Positions 7,970-18,117 are shown, counted from the stretch's first letter. The stretch is DNA of 27,534 nt from Pinguiococcus pyrenoidosus (GCA_019677205.1 JAAMXY010001003.1:1-27534); one strand, 5' to 3'. A program made the numbers and translations. The notes: generated from the letters alone by a model not told the origin.

Positions 7970-10870
7970 TCACGTGGGCGCCATCGTCGCGTGAAACTTC
8001 TGCCTTCGCAAGCCATGCTGCGCCCGCCGCCAGAGACGATACACGGCATCGGTGCAATCTCGCGCATCTCGTGCCTCAGCGAGCTGCTGCATGAAGTCCT
8101 GCTTGTCCTCCGCCGAGCTTATCTGGGCGGGAACCTCCTCGAGCGCCGCAACGAGCCAGGACCGCAGGGCCTCCGGGACGCACTTCAGCAACCCGTAGAT
8201 GACCGTGCTTGCGGACGCCCGCTCTCCCTCGAATCCGTAGAAAGGCACACCAGTCGTAAGCGCCTTCACCAAGGCATCCACGAGGGCTGCCCCTTGAGCG
8301 CTCAGAGCTTCCCGCACGCGAGAAACCACAAAGTGCTGCTGCTCGTCGCTCAGCCTCGCCATGGGGTGCACCTTGAGGCCCATGTCTACTCTCTTGCCGT
8401 CGTCCTGGTAGGGCTGGCCCAGCATGAGGAAGATGGTCAGGCTGAACATGACGCCCGTCTGCGCCTCGCGCTGGCTCGCTCTCACGCCCACCCTCGCGAA
8501 GCTCACAACGGAGTCGAAGAACCCGCTCTGCGCGAGGCCAAGCGGGAGCAACTCTAAGTATCTGGCGACAAGGTAGCTATACTCTTCCACTATCTCGGGG
8601 TTCTCATCGAAGCCAGCTGCGCTGTTCAGCACCTCGCTGACCTTCGACGACAAGTGCACGAGCGCCTCGTAGAACACCGTCGCGTTCTGCTCGTCAGCGC
8701 TGAAATCCGCAACGGAGATGCTCGTCACGTACAGGTACGCAGACTGCGGGTAGGCGTGGAAGAAGGTCACCATCTGTTCGATCACGAACTTGATGGTCTC
8801 CGGCGTCATGAATCGCGGCGCGCTCCTCAGCGCATGCTTCACTATTCTACACGCCCTCTCGACTATTGAGAACGTCGCCTGGAACCTACTCAAGACTGCA
8901 GAGATCGTCGGCCACAGCCTCTGCAGAGCTCTGACGATGGGATGCTCCGCGGGGCTGACGCCCTGAACCTCCCGGGGGCGGGTGAACTTCATCAGGGTCG
9001 CGAGCTTGTCTAGCTCGCGGCTGACGTTCGGAGCACTATCTCCTGCCGCCGCCTGGTTCAGGCGCTGCATGGGCATTTCCATCATGTGATGCAGGAAGTT
9101 GTCGCACTTGCCCGCCGGGAGGGTGCTCATCACGGAGCTCAGCCCCTGCAGGATGGCGTTCTCGTCGACGGCATCCAGCCCTGCGTGGTCGAGGGAGTCG
9201 TACAGCCCAAGAATCGGTTCCCCCAGCTGTGCTGCGTTGTCCTTGCATACGTCCCGAAGAGCATGCGACGCGTCGTGCGCAGTGGCCTGGTTCGTGATCC
9301 CCGCCAAGAGAAACTGGAAGCTGGGCTCAAGCAAGTCAGGGCGAAGTTCGAACACGTCCGCGAAGTAGCCGATGACGCGGTAGCTGCTGACCCGGAGCGC
9401 ATCCACGGGAGGCAGCTGTGGCAGCGCCGCCACCAGCTCTGCGAACCCCGGGGTGTTCTTCACGGCGATCCACTTGCGGATGCACGTGATCGAGAAGAGG
9501 CAGCTCTCCACGGCCTGCCAACTCTCCAGCTGCTGCGCTGGACTGAGCGTGAAGATGTATCCCATCTGCTCGGAGAGCACTCCCAGAATGGAATCCAGCA
9601 CCTCCTGCGCACCGATCATCATGCAGCAGTCATCCAGCGCGTCGGCGACGCACTCACGCATCATGTCAAAGCTGTCTGCGAAGTAGTCGCTGGCGTCGCT
9701 GGGATGCTTCGCCAGAGGAAGCAGGATCTGCAAGAGCTTCGAGAACACCGGTGCGAAGGTCCAGGTCAGGCGATCCTGCAGGACATGGTCAAACTCGCCT
9801 ATGCGACAGCGCATGCGGTACCAAAACTGCAGGGGTGTGCGCGCCACTTCCGGATCTTCATAGGCCGTGCACTCAAGCAGGATCTCCAGCACGGCCATCT
9901 GGCCTACGTCCTCCTCCGAGAGAAGAAAATCCATGAAAGCTTCACCCATCTCCGTGAACAGGATGACAAACCCACGAAAGCGGTCCGGGTCCTGATCTCT
10001 CGACGACCGGAGCCCCTCCGCCAGGCTCATGATCCGCGGCACCATCTCCTTGATCACCGGCAGGCTATCGGGGTTTGTCGCCTCGTACGTCCTCATGATG
10101 CCCACTGCTGCGTCGCAGGCGACGTCGAAGGACTCCTCGTAGCCGGGAGCGCCCGCGAGCGCGTCGAAGGTCGAGTAGAAGAGAGGGCTCTGCGTGAGCG
10201 CGGCGGCCGGCACGCGGCAGTGCTGCACCCAGCTGCTGAGACAGCGGAGGACGGGATTCACCAGCGCCGCCATGCCTTCCACAGGTGCCAGCTTGGAGAT
10301 GAAGTCCAGCACCTTCAGCGCCATGCCATCCAGGGCGTCTGCGAAGGCCCGGCGCTTCCGGGAGTCAATCTCCAATCGATCCGAGCGGCATTCGTCGGGA
10401 ATGACCTCCACGACGAAGAGGAGCGTCTTCTCCGCCGTGTAGGCGCCGGCGTCCGGCGCGATGCTGGGCACGCCCTGCAAGATGTCGTCCGCAAACGTCT
10501 GCCAGTTGGTCTGCACGGCGATGGTGGCGATCGCTAGGCGCAGCGTGTTCACCACCGGCGTGTTTTTGACCGAGAGCGCCTTCACGAGATGCGCAAGCAG
10601 CGTCGTCTTCAGCGCCACCACCTGCGCCTCCGGAAGCTCGTCGAAGTCGTGGCGCAGCTTCAGGTGGAGCGTCTGCGCGGCGAAGAACTGGAGCGTGTGG
10701 CTGGAGGACGGGTTCTCCAGCAGCTCTGCCGCCACGTTCCACGCCTCGGGCTGCTGTCGGAACTCGCACAGCCAGGAGTTCGCCTCTCTCCGTTTCTTGG
10801 GGTCCTCCGCCGCCGCTGTGTACAGCAGCTCCACCGCCGCGACCACCTTCGGGAGCACGCTGTCCGCCAT
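7970..10870 (-). CDS. TNPO3: transportin-3/Mtr10-like nuclear import receptor
   Basis: A single uninterrupted frame of 966 residues, starting at the ATG at 10870 (MADSVLPKVVAAVELLYTAA); the frame continues 14 codons upstream only to a GTG. The N-terminus matches the importin-beta N-terminal repeat of transportin-3: a PKKRREANSWL helix, QQPEAWNVAAELL, then FFAAQTLHLKLRHDFDELP, followed by helical HEAT-like repeats to the end. Human TNPO3 is about 920 residues, so the length fits. Family knowledge: TNPO3/Mtr10 is a Ran-dependent karyopherin that carries phosphorylated SR-type splicing factors into the nucleus. It is convergent with PPIH, another splicing-linked gene (247 bp between stop codons), although this may be chance. 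The last dozen residues are basic and not obviously conserved. Confidence 0.93.
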   Translation of the reverse strand: MADSVLPKVVAAVELLYTAAAEDPKKRREANSWLCEFRQQPEAWNVAAELLENPSSSHTLQFFAAQTLHLKLRHDFDELPEAQVVALKTTLLAHLVKALSVKNTPVVNTLRLAIATIAVQTNWQTFADDILQGVPSIAPDAGAYTAEKTLLFVVEVIPDECRSDRLEIDSRKRRAFADALDGMALKVLDFISKLAPVEGMAALVNPVLRCLSSWVQHCRVPAAALTQSPLFYSTFDALAGAPGYEESFDVACDAAVGIMRTYEATNPDSLPVIKEMVPRIMSLAEGLRSSRDQDPDRFRGFVILFTEMGEAFMDFLLSEEDVGQMAVLEILLECTAYEDPEVARTPLQFWYRMRCRIGEFDHVLQDRLTWTFAPVFSKLLQILLPLAKHPSDASDYFADSFDMMRECVADALDDCCMMIGAQEVLDSILGVLSEQMGYIFTLSPAQQLESWQAVESCLFSITCIRKWIAVKNTPGFAELVAALPQLPPVDALRVSSYRVIGYFADVFELRPDLLEPSFQFLLAGITNQATAHDASHALRDVCKDNAAQLGEPILGLYDSLDHAGLDAVDENAILQGLSSVMSTLPAGKCDNFLHHMMEMPMQRLNQAAAGDSAPNVSRELDKLATLMKFTRPREVQGVSPAEHPIVRALQRLWPTISAVLSRFQATFSIVERACRIVKHALRSAPRFMTPETIKFVIEQMVTFFHAYPQSAYLYVTSISVADFSADEQNATVFYEALVHLSSKVSEVLNSAAGFDENPEIVEEYSYLVARYLELLPLGLAQSGFFDSVVSFARVGVRASQREAQTGVMFSLTIFLMLGQPYQDDGKRVDMGLKVHPMARLSDEQQHFVVSRVREALSAQGAALVDALVKALTTGVPFYGFEGERASASTVIYGLLKCVPEALRSWLVAALEEVPAQISSAEDKQDFMQQLAEARDARDCTDAVYRLWRRAQHGLRRQKFHATMAPT

Positions 10871-10987
10871 GGTCGCGCCGCTCGGAGCGCCACCGGACTG
10901 CGCAACCTTCACGACGCGGTTTGACGCTTCGGCGCGGCTGAGCTGAGATCCATCCGCGAGCTCAAAGACGAAATGCGCGTCGGCAAT

Positions 10988-11050
10988 TGGTCAAAGGATT
11001 CACAATATAAATGTTAAAATTTTGTTGATAATATTGATCAGCTCGATTGA
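10988..11050. promoter_or_regulatory. AT-rich island in the TNPO3/fucosyltransferase divergent promoter
   Basis: About 60 bp of AT-rich sequence (ACAATATAAATG, TTAAAATTTTG, ATAATATTGATC) lies in the 324-bp spacer between the divergent start codons at 10870 and 11195. CCAAT in inverted form (ATTGG) is immediately to the left, at about 10985. It resembles the islands at 4410 and 6844 and shares ACAATATA with the former. Confidence 0.45.
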
Positions 11051-11194
11051 GGGATTCAGAATTGAAAACCAAAGTGTGCCGACAGTTCCCTCTTGGCTCG
11101 ATGCGGCTTTGGCGTGAGCTTGAGCACACGTCGGCCAACAAGGAGGTACGGGGACCGAGAAGCGCGGATAGGAGAGTGGGTGCGGGGACACGCA

Positions 11195-12857
11195 ATGCGG
11201 AGTCGCGGAGGGCCGGTCATTCGCGTGCGCTCGCTGGCAATCGGGGTCGTGGTACGATTCTTCCGCGGGGTTTCCGCGCCTCATTCATCGAAGCTCACGA
11301 GTGCTGGTCTGGCAGATCGCTCTTGTCATCTTTCTAGCGCATCTGCACAGTCTGGTTCCGCATCCGCACGAGCATCAGGCTCAGGACGGCGTGGATCTTC
11401 GCTACATCGGCAAAAGATTCCCACCGACGAAGCCGGAATCCGCGGTGCCGCGCGCCGAGCCGGCGTCGAAGCCTCTGCTCGACGTGGCCACGACCCATTG
11501 CGACCATCCGTATGGATCCTACGCGCAGTACTGGAAAGTCGTGCCAGAGGATATCGAACCGAGCTGGGAGGAGATCGTGCGAGACCATCGGCAGCGCCGC
11601 TACCTGACCTACGAGCCTGACCATGGGGGCTTCAACAACATTCGGATGGGCATGGAGATCTTCGCCCTACTGGCGCTCAGCACGGGCCGCACGCTGGTGC
11701 TGCCTCCGTCGGAATCCTTCTACCTGCTGCACCGTCCGATGGACAAGACGAAGAAGCCGAAGGGCGTGAAGTCGGGCCCGAAGCTGGGCTTCTCGGATTT
11801 CTTCGACCTGAAGCGGCTCTCGCACCAAGGCTCCGTCATCGGAATGGAAGAGTTCCTGCGGCGGGAGGCAGCGACGGGTCGCTTCAGTGACATGCAGTTG
11901 CCCAACAACGACACGTCCCTGGAGGGCAAGGCGTTGTGGGCGTACATGCGGGAAGCGTCGCCCTTCAGCACGTCCAAGCACAAGCTGCATCCGGGCAAGC
12001 ACATCCTGGCTGTAGCGCCGGGCGCCGTGGACGTCCCCGGTGACGATGGCAACGAGATGAGCGTGATGGACGCGCCGCAGTGGAGAATCGAGCAGATGAA
12101 GAAGTTTGCCAGGAGCCGCCAAGTGGTAGACCTGCTCAGCGACCCGCGAACGAAAGACGCCATGAACTGGCATTTCGCGGTCGACCCGGCCTTGGACCTG
12201 CGGTGGCTGAGCCACGCATACACCGTGCTGTGGTGGAGCGATCCGGTCCAGGAGCGCTTCTGGAGGCGATTCCAGCGCGACGGCCTCCGGTACCGGGACG
12301 AGATCATCTGCGCGTGCGCCAAGGCCGTGAAGCATCTGAGAGAAATCGGTGGTGGATCTTATGCCTCATATCACATACGCCGGGGCGACTTTCAGTTTGA
12401 AAAGGCGCGGATTCCGATCGAAGAGATCGTCCAGAATACGCGCGCCAATCTGCGAGAGGGGGAGCTCGTGTACATCGCGACCGACGAGAGGAACGCTGCT
12501 GCGTTCGCCCCGTTCACTTCCGCAGGGTATCGTGTGATGAGATTGGACGACGTCGCAGACCTGATCGGCCTGGGCGACCTGGCGAATCCAAACTGGATCG
12601 GGATGATCGAGCAGGTGATCTCCAGCCAGGGGCGAGTGTTCCATGGCACGTATTGGAGCACCTTCACCGGCTTCATCATGCGCATGAGAGGCTACATGGG
12701 ATGGGGCGACTCCAACTTCTACTGCATGTGGCAGTATCTCAACGCCCTGCGAAAACCAGATGACAAGTATAACGTAGAAGGCGGCGCCGGCTGGTGGAGA
12801 GAGTGGAAGATCGCGTGGGAAGACATAGACGAGCCTTTCGCACAGCTTCCAAAATAG
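11195..12857 (+). CDS. GDP-fucose O-fucosyltransferase-family type II membrane protein
   Basis: Preferred model 11195..11251 + 11316..12857 (532 residues), with a 64-nt intron (GTACGA...GGCAG, phase 0). The splice joins MRSRGGPVIRVRSLAIGVV to IALVIFLAHLHSLV, creating a short basic cytoplasmic tail and a continuous signal anchor, the usual architecture of Golgi/ER glycosyltransferases. Without the splice the main frame has no ATG near its hydrophobic start, only a GTG at 11301. The lumenal domain has the O-fucosyltransferase-fold motifs GGFNNIRMGMEIFALLALS and GRTLVLPP (residue about 123 on), the HIRRGDFQ motif (about 372) whose Arg contacts GDP-fucose in family members, and a closing FHGTYWSTFTGFIMR (about 461). 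The acceptor protein or glycan is unknown. The family call is strong and the first exon moderately sure. Confidence 0.85.
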
Positions 12858-13350
12858 GAAAACGCTAGTAGGAAACAAGAAAGACAAAGCTTCTTGGAGC
12901 GCCACCACTGCCGACTGGGTGAAGCAAAGGGTGATGCGGATGGCAAGGCATCGGCACCGCCGGAAACGTCTGCTTCCAAGGCCCACAAACTACTGCGCCA
13001 ACCACATTCAGACCTTCAGAAAGCTCCCCGACACGTCCCACGCGTCCTGCTTTCACAGCGCAGCTGCTTCTCCTCTCTGCTCTTCACTCGACTGGCTCGG
13101 ACGCAGCCAAGAGCCACGGTGGAACAGGTGCGTAGCCGGCGGAGACGCAGGAAAGGCCCAGCGCCAAAAGGTCCTCACCGCTCCCGCGCTCATCCCAGCT
13201 GCTGCTGCTGTTCCGTCCATGACAGACGGACACGGTTTCCCGCCAAAATGCCCGCGATCCTCTCCATGATCCCGTCCGACTCAGCTGCCCAGTGGCCCAG
13301 AACGCAGTCCTCCGGCGCGGCAAAGCCGCCGTCCGCCGCCCCGGGCCGCC
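12858..13350 (+). other. intergenic region and XPC promoter
   Basis: The 493 bp between the fucosyltransferase stop and the XPC start contain no recognisable coding exon. The right-hand part holds a CTG run (near 13199-13210), the recurrent decamer TGACAGACGG (13220-13229) and an E2F-type element (13236-13248). Poor-coding open frames cross it on both strands but show no protein features. Confidence 0.5.
13236..13248 (+). promoter_or_regulatory. E2F-type element upstream of XPC
   Basis: TTTCCCGCCAAAA is a close match to the E2F/DP consensus (TTTCCCGC with the matching CCAAA half). Its right end lies 103 bp before the XPC start codon, nearly the same spacing as the E2F palindrome of the LIN54-like gene (104 bp) and of the plastid gene (120 bp). 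The decamer TGACAGACGG lies 6 bp upstream. Repair genes are frequent E2F targets in plants and animals; regulation here is inferred. Confidence 0.55.
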
Positions 13351-15981
13351 ATGCACGACGACGCGGAGGACTGGGAGGACCGCAAGATCCCCGCGCCGCT
13401 TGGGGCCGACGCGCAGCAGTCCTCGTCCGACGAGGCGGACTGGGAAGATGACGACCTGCGCGCGCAGCTGGAGGCCGAGGACGCCCGGCGCTTGGTCGCC
13501 GAGGCAGAGCTGCTGAGAGACAGTCTCGACGCGGCGTCGACCGCCGCGGGGAGCGATGGCTTCCTCAGCATCGACCTGGACGGCGACTTCCGCGACGAGG
13601 CCGCGGACGCGGCGAGTCGTAGGAAAAAGGCCAAGAGGCTGGTGAGATGCAGTCGCCAGGACCAGAACAGCGCCAAGCTGTTCCACAACGTGCACCTGGC
13701 AGCGCTGGCGTCTCGAGCGGCGCTGTGCTGGAGCTGGGCGGCCTCCCCGGAGCTGCAGGCGCACGTGCTGTCCGTCTTGCCGCTGGAGTTTGCAGAGATG
13801 TTCGCCGAGGCCAGCGCCACGCGGCTCCGAGCGCACGTCGTGGACCTGAGTGGCTCTCCGGCGAGGCGAGGCACCAAGAGGCCGACCATGTCGACGGTCA
13901 ATCGACTTGTGGGGTGGATGCACCTGTACTTCCGCGTGCTGCCGGACTCGTTTGTCACGGAGGGGGAGGGCCTGCTGGGGTCGCCGCCGGCGGAGCTCCT
14001 GAAAGCCCTGGAGCGTCGGGTGGGGACGACGTTCCAGCTGGCGCAGCTGTTCTTTGCAGCTTGCCTGGCGCTCAATCTCCGCGCGAGGCTCGTGCAGTGC
14101 CTCGACGTGGTGCCCATGAAGGCGGCCGCGCTCTTCTTTGCATCGAGAAGGACGATCCTCCAGGGCGACGACATCGACAGCAAGCTGACCGTCGACCTGG
14201 AGTGCGAAATGGACAGTCGCGGGGGAAACGGTCGCAACCCCAAGTACACGCACCCAAGGGCGTGGGTTGAAGTCTTCTGCCAAGCGGATCAAGCGAAGCC
14301 TTCGACTCCCCTGGCAGAGATCCCGAAGAGGGCCCATCTCGTGTCCAGCACATGGCAAGCGCTGCGGCTGGCGGACCTTGCGCGTAGAAAAAATGCAGGG
14401 GCCAAAATGGACGCGGCCGAAGCAAAGGCACAGGAGGAAACCAAGCGGCCGCGGAGCGCCAAGCAACACCGTCCGCGGGGCGTCCCGATGCTGAAGATGC
14501 CCTCGAGGAAGGCACCGAGTATTGACGAGCTTCGCTCCAGCGGCTCCAAGAGGAGACGAGGACGCGACGTGGAAGCTTCAGAAGGGGACAGACGCTGGCG
14601 ATGGGTGCACGCCGACCCGGTGCTGGACGTGCTCGACCGGCCTGATATGATGGAGTTCTGCCGCAAGCGCTGCATCGGGAAGCTGGGGGGCTTTGGTGAG
14701 ATCGTCGTCTGCACAGATGAGACAAACATCGAAAAGAGACCCATCCCAGACGCGTGGAGGGTGACGTATGCCCTTGCAATTGACGACGCCGCCCGAGCCG
14801 TGGACGTTTCGCCGCGGTATGCGCAGCAGTGGTCCGTCGTCAAGGATCTCCGGGCAGACGCGCCCTCGTACGGCGAGTGCATTCGGAAGCTGAACAAGCT
14901 GCTCCGGCGCGGGCGCTTGTACCCACTGGAAGGTGGGGTGGACCGACCACGTCGCAACGCGGAAAGCGCGGATCCCACGGACCAGGTGAAGGCCAAAGCA
15001 GCCGCTGCTGAGGTGTCCATGTCCGCCAGTCGAGTCAAAGAGGAGGCTCCAGGTGAGCTGCGGATCAGGCATCTCATCCCAAGCTACGACATGTCCAGGA
15101 AAGAAGCGGAACTGCACGAGGAGAGCGAATTCGTGGAGAGCATGGCCTTCGAGGCAATGCCGACTAGTATCCTCGGGTTCAAGAAGCATCCGCGGTTCTG
15201 TTTGAAGATGCACATGGGCAAATTTGAATGCCTCGCGCCGGGGTCAAAGCCGGTCGGCGTGTTCAAGGGCAACGCGGTCTTCAACAGGAGCAGCATCAAA
15301 GCGTGCTTCACGGAAAGGCAGTGGCGAAGGAAGATGCGCGTCGTCAAGAAGGCAGAGGTAGATCGACCGGCCAAGAAGCTCGAGCCGCGCGGGCGGAAGA
15401 GGAAGAAGCAGAAACCCGATGGCGCGGACGACTCGACGCCCTGTCCCGAGGAAACCGCGAACGATGCGGAAATGTATGATTTCACGAGCCTGTACGGCTT
15501 CTGGCAGACGGAGAAGTACGAGCTGCCGATCTACGAGAAGGGGCAGCCCATCCCGTGCAACAAGTACGGCAACGTCGAAGTTTGGGACGGCGATGATCGC
15601 TTCCTCCCGAGAGGCACTGCCTATGTGGAAGGGGACGGGATCATCCTGACGGCCAAGCGACTCGGTATCGTCCACGCCCCGGCGGTCACAGGCTTTGATA
15701 CCAAGAATGGGTACCACGTTCCCATCATAGGAGGTGCCGTTGTGCCGAAGGAGGCCTCGGACCTGTTGGAGGACGCGTTCGCCGCCGAAACACAGATGAA
15801 GATTGAAAAAGAAACGCAAAAGAGAAAGCAGCGGATCCTGCGCAACTGGGCGACCCTTGTGTCGCTTTGCCTTGTGAATGCGCGAGTCCAAGAAGAGTAC
15901 GGAGTTGCAGATGGCCGGCACGAGAAGGAGAATCTGACGAAGAACAGGAAGAGAAAGAAGAAGCGGAAAGTCGAAGGATAG
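13351..15981 (+). CDS. XPC: XPC/Rad4 nucleotide-excision-repair damage sensor
   Basis: An intronless frame of 876 residues starting at the first available ATG. After an acidic tail (DWEDRKIP, DEADWEDDDLR) comes the transglutaminase-like domain: about 222-258 (TTFQLAQLFFAACLALNLRA), about 301 (HPRAWVEVFC) and about 417 (RWRWVHADPVLDVLD), separated by a basic low-complexity insertion (about 340-410). The three beta-hairpin domains follow: BHD1 from about 600 (MPTSILGFKKHPRFCLKMHM), BHD2 (SIKACFTERQWRRKMRVV), a basic linker, and BHD3 from about 714 (LYGFWQTEKYELP, NKYGNVEVW, AVTGFDTKNGYHVPIIGG). The end is Lys/Arg-rich. Family knowledge: with Rad23 and centrin it flips bases at helix-distorting lesions and recruits TFIIH. 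The length lies between yeast Rad4 and human XPC. Confidence 0.96.
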   Translation: MHDDAEDWEDRKIPAPLGADAQQSSSDEADWEDDDLRAQLEAEDARRLVAEAELLRDSLDAASTAAGSDGFLSIDLDGDFRDEAADAASRRKKAKRLVRCSRQDQNSAKLFHNVHLAALASRAALCWSWAASPELQAHVLSVLPLEFAEMFAEASATRLRAHVVDLSGSPARRGTKRPTMSTVNRLVGWMHLYFRVLPDSFVTEGEGLLGSPPAELLKALERRVGTTFQLAQLFFAACLALNLRARLVQCLDVVPMKAAALFFASRRTILQGDDIDSKLTVDLECEMDSRGGNGRNPKYTHPRAWVEVFCQADQAKPSTPLAEIPKRAHLVSSTWQALRLADLARRKNAGAKMDAAEAKAQEETKRPRSAKQHRPRGVPMLKMPSRKAPSIDELRSSGSKRRRGRDVEASEGDRRWRWVHADPVLDVLDRPDMMEFCRKRCIGKLGGFGEIVVCTDETNIEKRPIPDAWRVTYALAIDDAARAVDVSPRYAQQWSVVKDLRADAPSYGECIRKLNKLLRRGRLYPLEGGVDRPRRNAESADPTDQVKAKAAAAEVSMSASRVKEEAPGELRIRHLIPSYDMSRKEAELHEESEFVESMAFEAMPTSILGFKKHPRFCLKMHMGKFECLAPGSKPVGVFKGNAVFNRSSIKACFTERQWRRKMRVVKKAEVDRPAKKLEPRGRKRKKQKPDGADDSTPCPEETANDAEMYDFTSLYGFWQTEKYELPIYEKGQPIPCNKYGNVEVWDGDDRFLPRGTAYVEGDGIILTAKRLGIVHAPAVTGFDTKNGYHVPIIGGAVVPKEASDLLEDAFAAETQMKIEKETQKRKQRILRNWATLVSLCLVNARVQEEYGVADGRHEKENLTKNRKRKKKRKVEG

Positions 15982-16269
15982 ATAGCAGTTGGAGCACTTC
16001 GTTCGCGCAGCGTCACTCGAATCGACTCAGCAGGTCACAGATTCATTCCCATCAGGTTGTAAGGCGAAGGATCCGTTCCCTATTGTCTTTCAGCGTCGGG
16101 TGCCCACCCTCGCCACCTGCGAGACCCGCGAGGTCGTAAGCCCGTACGGTATCCCAGCACGATATCGCTCGGCGCCGAACAGCACGCTACGGGTAGCTAC
16201 GTTGGCTATGGCTTTGACAACAGACCAGACACGAGACGCAGCCGAGGTCCCTACACTAGCTCGACCGCA
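15982..16269. other. convergent spacer between XPC and EDEM
   Basis: The 288 bp between two convergent stop codons should hold both 3' UTRs. I see no coding exon, repeat or RNA gene in it. Confidence 0.5.
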
Positions 16270-18117
16270 CTACGGGATGAGAAGAATGTGACCCTCTGTC
16301 GAGAAGATGAACTCCTCCTTGCGAAGGCAATCCGCGCGGACGCCGAGGTCGTCCAGGCGCCCGCTGCCGTCGACGCCGACGGCGGCGGTGATGGGCGGCA
16401 TCCTGGTCGAATTGCCCTGGTGGGGCGTAGCAGCGCGCCGGCGACTCTGACTTTCCTGCTCGTCGGCGCATATGAGACTGGACCTCTCCGCGGGCGGAAG
16501 GGAAGAATCGAAGGTGAGGAACAAGTACTTGAACGTCTCGCTCAACACGAAGGAGTCCATGCGATCGTCCAGGCGGCCGCTGGCCACATCCGCAATCGCC
16601 GCGTATCCGCATTCAACCTTGGACGAGTTCTGGATGGCATGGAGCATCTCCTTGGCGGCCAACAGGTATGTGGACTTCCTGGTGGCCTCAAAAAGATGGA
16701 AGGTGGACTCGATCAGCTCCGGGCGCAGCGGGCTGTCTCGTCCGTGCCGCAGAAGGCTTCCCGCTCCGTTGTGCGCCGAGACGTCGAACAGCTCTGGCAG
16801 GGCCCTATATCTTCCCCAGAGCGCCAGCAGGTGGGCATAGCCGTCCTCGGCGTCGCTCGCATGTCCAGCAAGCACCTGCAGGCCCGGCCAGAAGGCCTGA
16901 AGGGAGCTGACGATGCTTCCGTGGGGCGAGCGTTGCCCACGATGCATGTCGACCTCGATCAAGAAATGGGCGGACTCGTGGTCGCCCAGGTGCATGTACC
17001 AGGCGTCCGCACTGCGATTCCTCCGGGCGGCCTTTTGAAAGTTCCGATGCATGCTTTGCGTGGGCTTCCAAAGGCAGTGCCTCTGCACCGCGGTGTAGCT
17101 CTCGTTGAAAGCTGCGCCCAGCGTGCTGTTCTTCAGCAGGACGTGGGCCTTGTAAAGATACTCGTGGAAGCTATCCACGCCGGCGCCCACGCCGGTGTGA
17201 TGCGCAGTCCACCTGCCCGTGTTGATGTCAATGATCGACCCCACCAAGTTGAGCTCGCTGCGGCCCTCCCACAGCGCGTCTACGGCCCTTCGCGCGGCAA
17301 GCTCAAAGCGCATGTCTCCGCTCAGCCGCGACAGCAAGCCCATCTCGACGAGGAGCGACCCCGCCGCTGCCGTGCAGGTCTGCTTCTTCTCCCGAGGAGC
17401 GATGCGCCCCGTCTTGAGGTTGATCCGGTGATAGGGGAGGCCGGTCGGCGTCTCGAAGGCGGGGAGGAGCCGCTGCCCGAGGTCCAGGGCCTTGTGGAGC
17501 AGAAATCCGTCGTACCAACCAGTGGGTAGCAGCGCCTGGAACCGGGAGGCCAGCTGGTGCGCGGCCAGGAGGCCCCCGAGAACCCGGATGTTGGCCTCGA
17601 AGACGCTGACGAAGACGTCTCGGTCAAACCGGACGGTGCTGCGAACCTCTTCGATCGCGGCGTAGAACGCGGTGAAGTTCCGGTGGAGCGCCAGCATGTC
17701 CAAACTATCTATCAAAGTGAGGCGATAGCCCCCGAGACTGTCGTCAAGCGTGCCGCGCGTGCGATGCACGTGGCCTCTCCCGTCGCAGCTCAGCGGGCGC
17801 AACTCGTCCTTCTGGCCTGCGTGGAAGAGATAGCTGTCGTAGCCGTGCCTGAACATGTCCCTGGCTTCATCCCGCAGCACGCGCAGCTCATCGAGGCTCA
17901 GACCCGGCGGAGGATCCACTCCAGGTCGGCGACTTCCCAGCGCGAACACCAGAAGAACTACAAGTGCGGCCAGCCTCGGCAGCACCGCCCAGCCTATCCA
18001 TCGACAGTCGCGTCACGAAAGGCCCTTCACACCTCGGCGAGAAGAATCGTAGAAGCGCCCACCTTTCGGACGCCAGATCATACTGTCCAGTCGCGCGGTA
18101 AAACTGAACGAGCGCAT
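16270..18117 (-). CDS. EDEM: EDEM-type GH47 alpha-mannosidase (ER-associated degradation)
   Basis: Exons complement(16270..17993, 18063..18117) give 592 residues. The 69-nt intron (GTGGGC...GATAG) is in phase 1. The ATG at 18117 is the first after an in-frame TGA, and the splice supplies MRSFSFTARLDSMIWRPKG before a hydrophobic signal/anchor (WAVLPRLAALVVLLVFALG). Without exon 1 there is no ATG. The GH47 barrel is complete: DSLGGYRLTLIDSLDML, VSVFEANIRVLGG (acid E151), GAGVDSFHEYLYK (D292, E296), RPELIESTFHLFEAT (E447), and FSTEGH (T584, the usual Ca2+-ligand Thr). Family knowledge: EDEM proteins trim mannose from misfolded glycoproteins and pass them to the ERAD lectins OS-9/Yos9. The protein ends just after the Ca2+ motif and lacks the protease-associated domain of EDEM3, so it is closest in layout to EDEM2. 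Confidence 0.93.

Noticed and set aside
9086-10537. Long plus-strand open frame (about 480 codons) antisense to the transportin-3-like gene
   Set aside because: The opposite strand encodes a clear importin. The antisense product is His/Arg/Gln-rich without domain signatures, as expected from a GC-rich mirror frame.
11301-11315. GTG start for the fucosyltransferase-family protein
   Set aside because: A 64-nt GT-AG intron from an upstream ATG joins in frame and gives a better membrane anchor.
13084-14469. Long minus-strand open frame (about 460 codons) antisense to XPC
   Set aside because: It overlaps a complete XPC/Rad4 gene and has an Arg/Gln/Pro-rich composition with no recognisable family.
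16288-17529. Plus-strand open frame (about 410 codons) antisense to EDEM
   Set aside because: The minus strand contains all GH47 motifs in order; the antisense frame has none.
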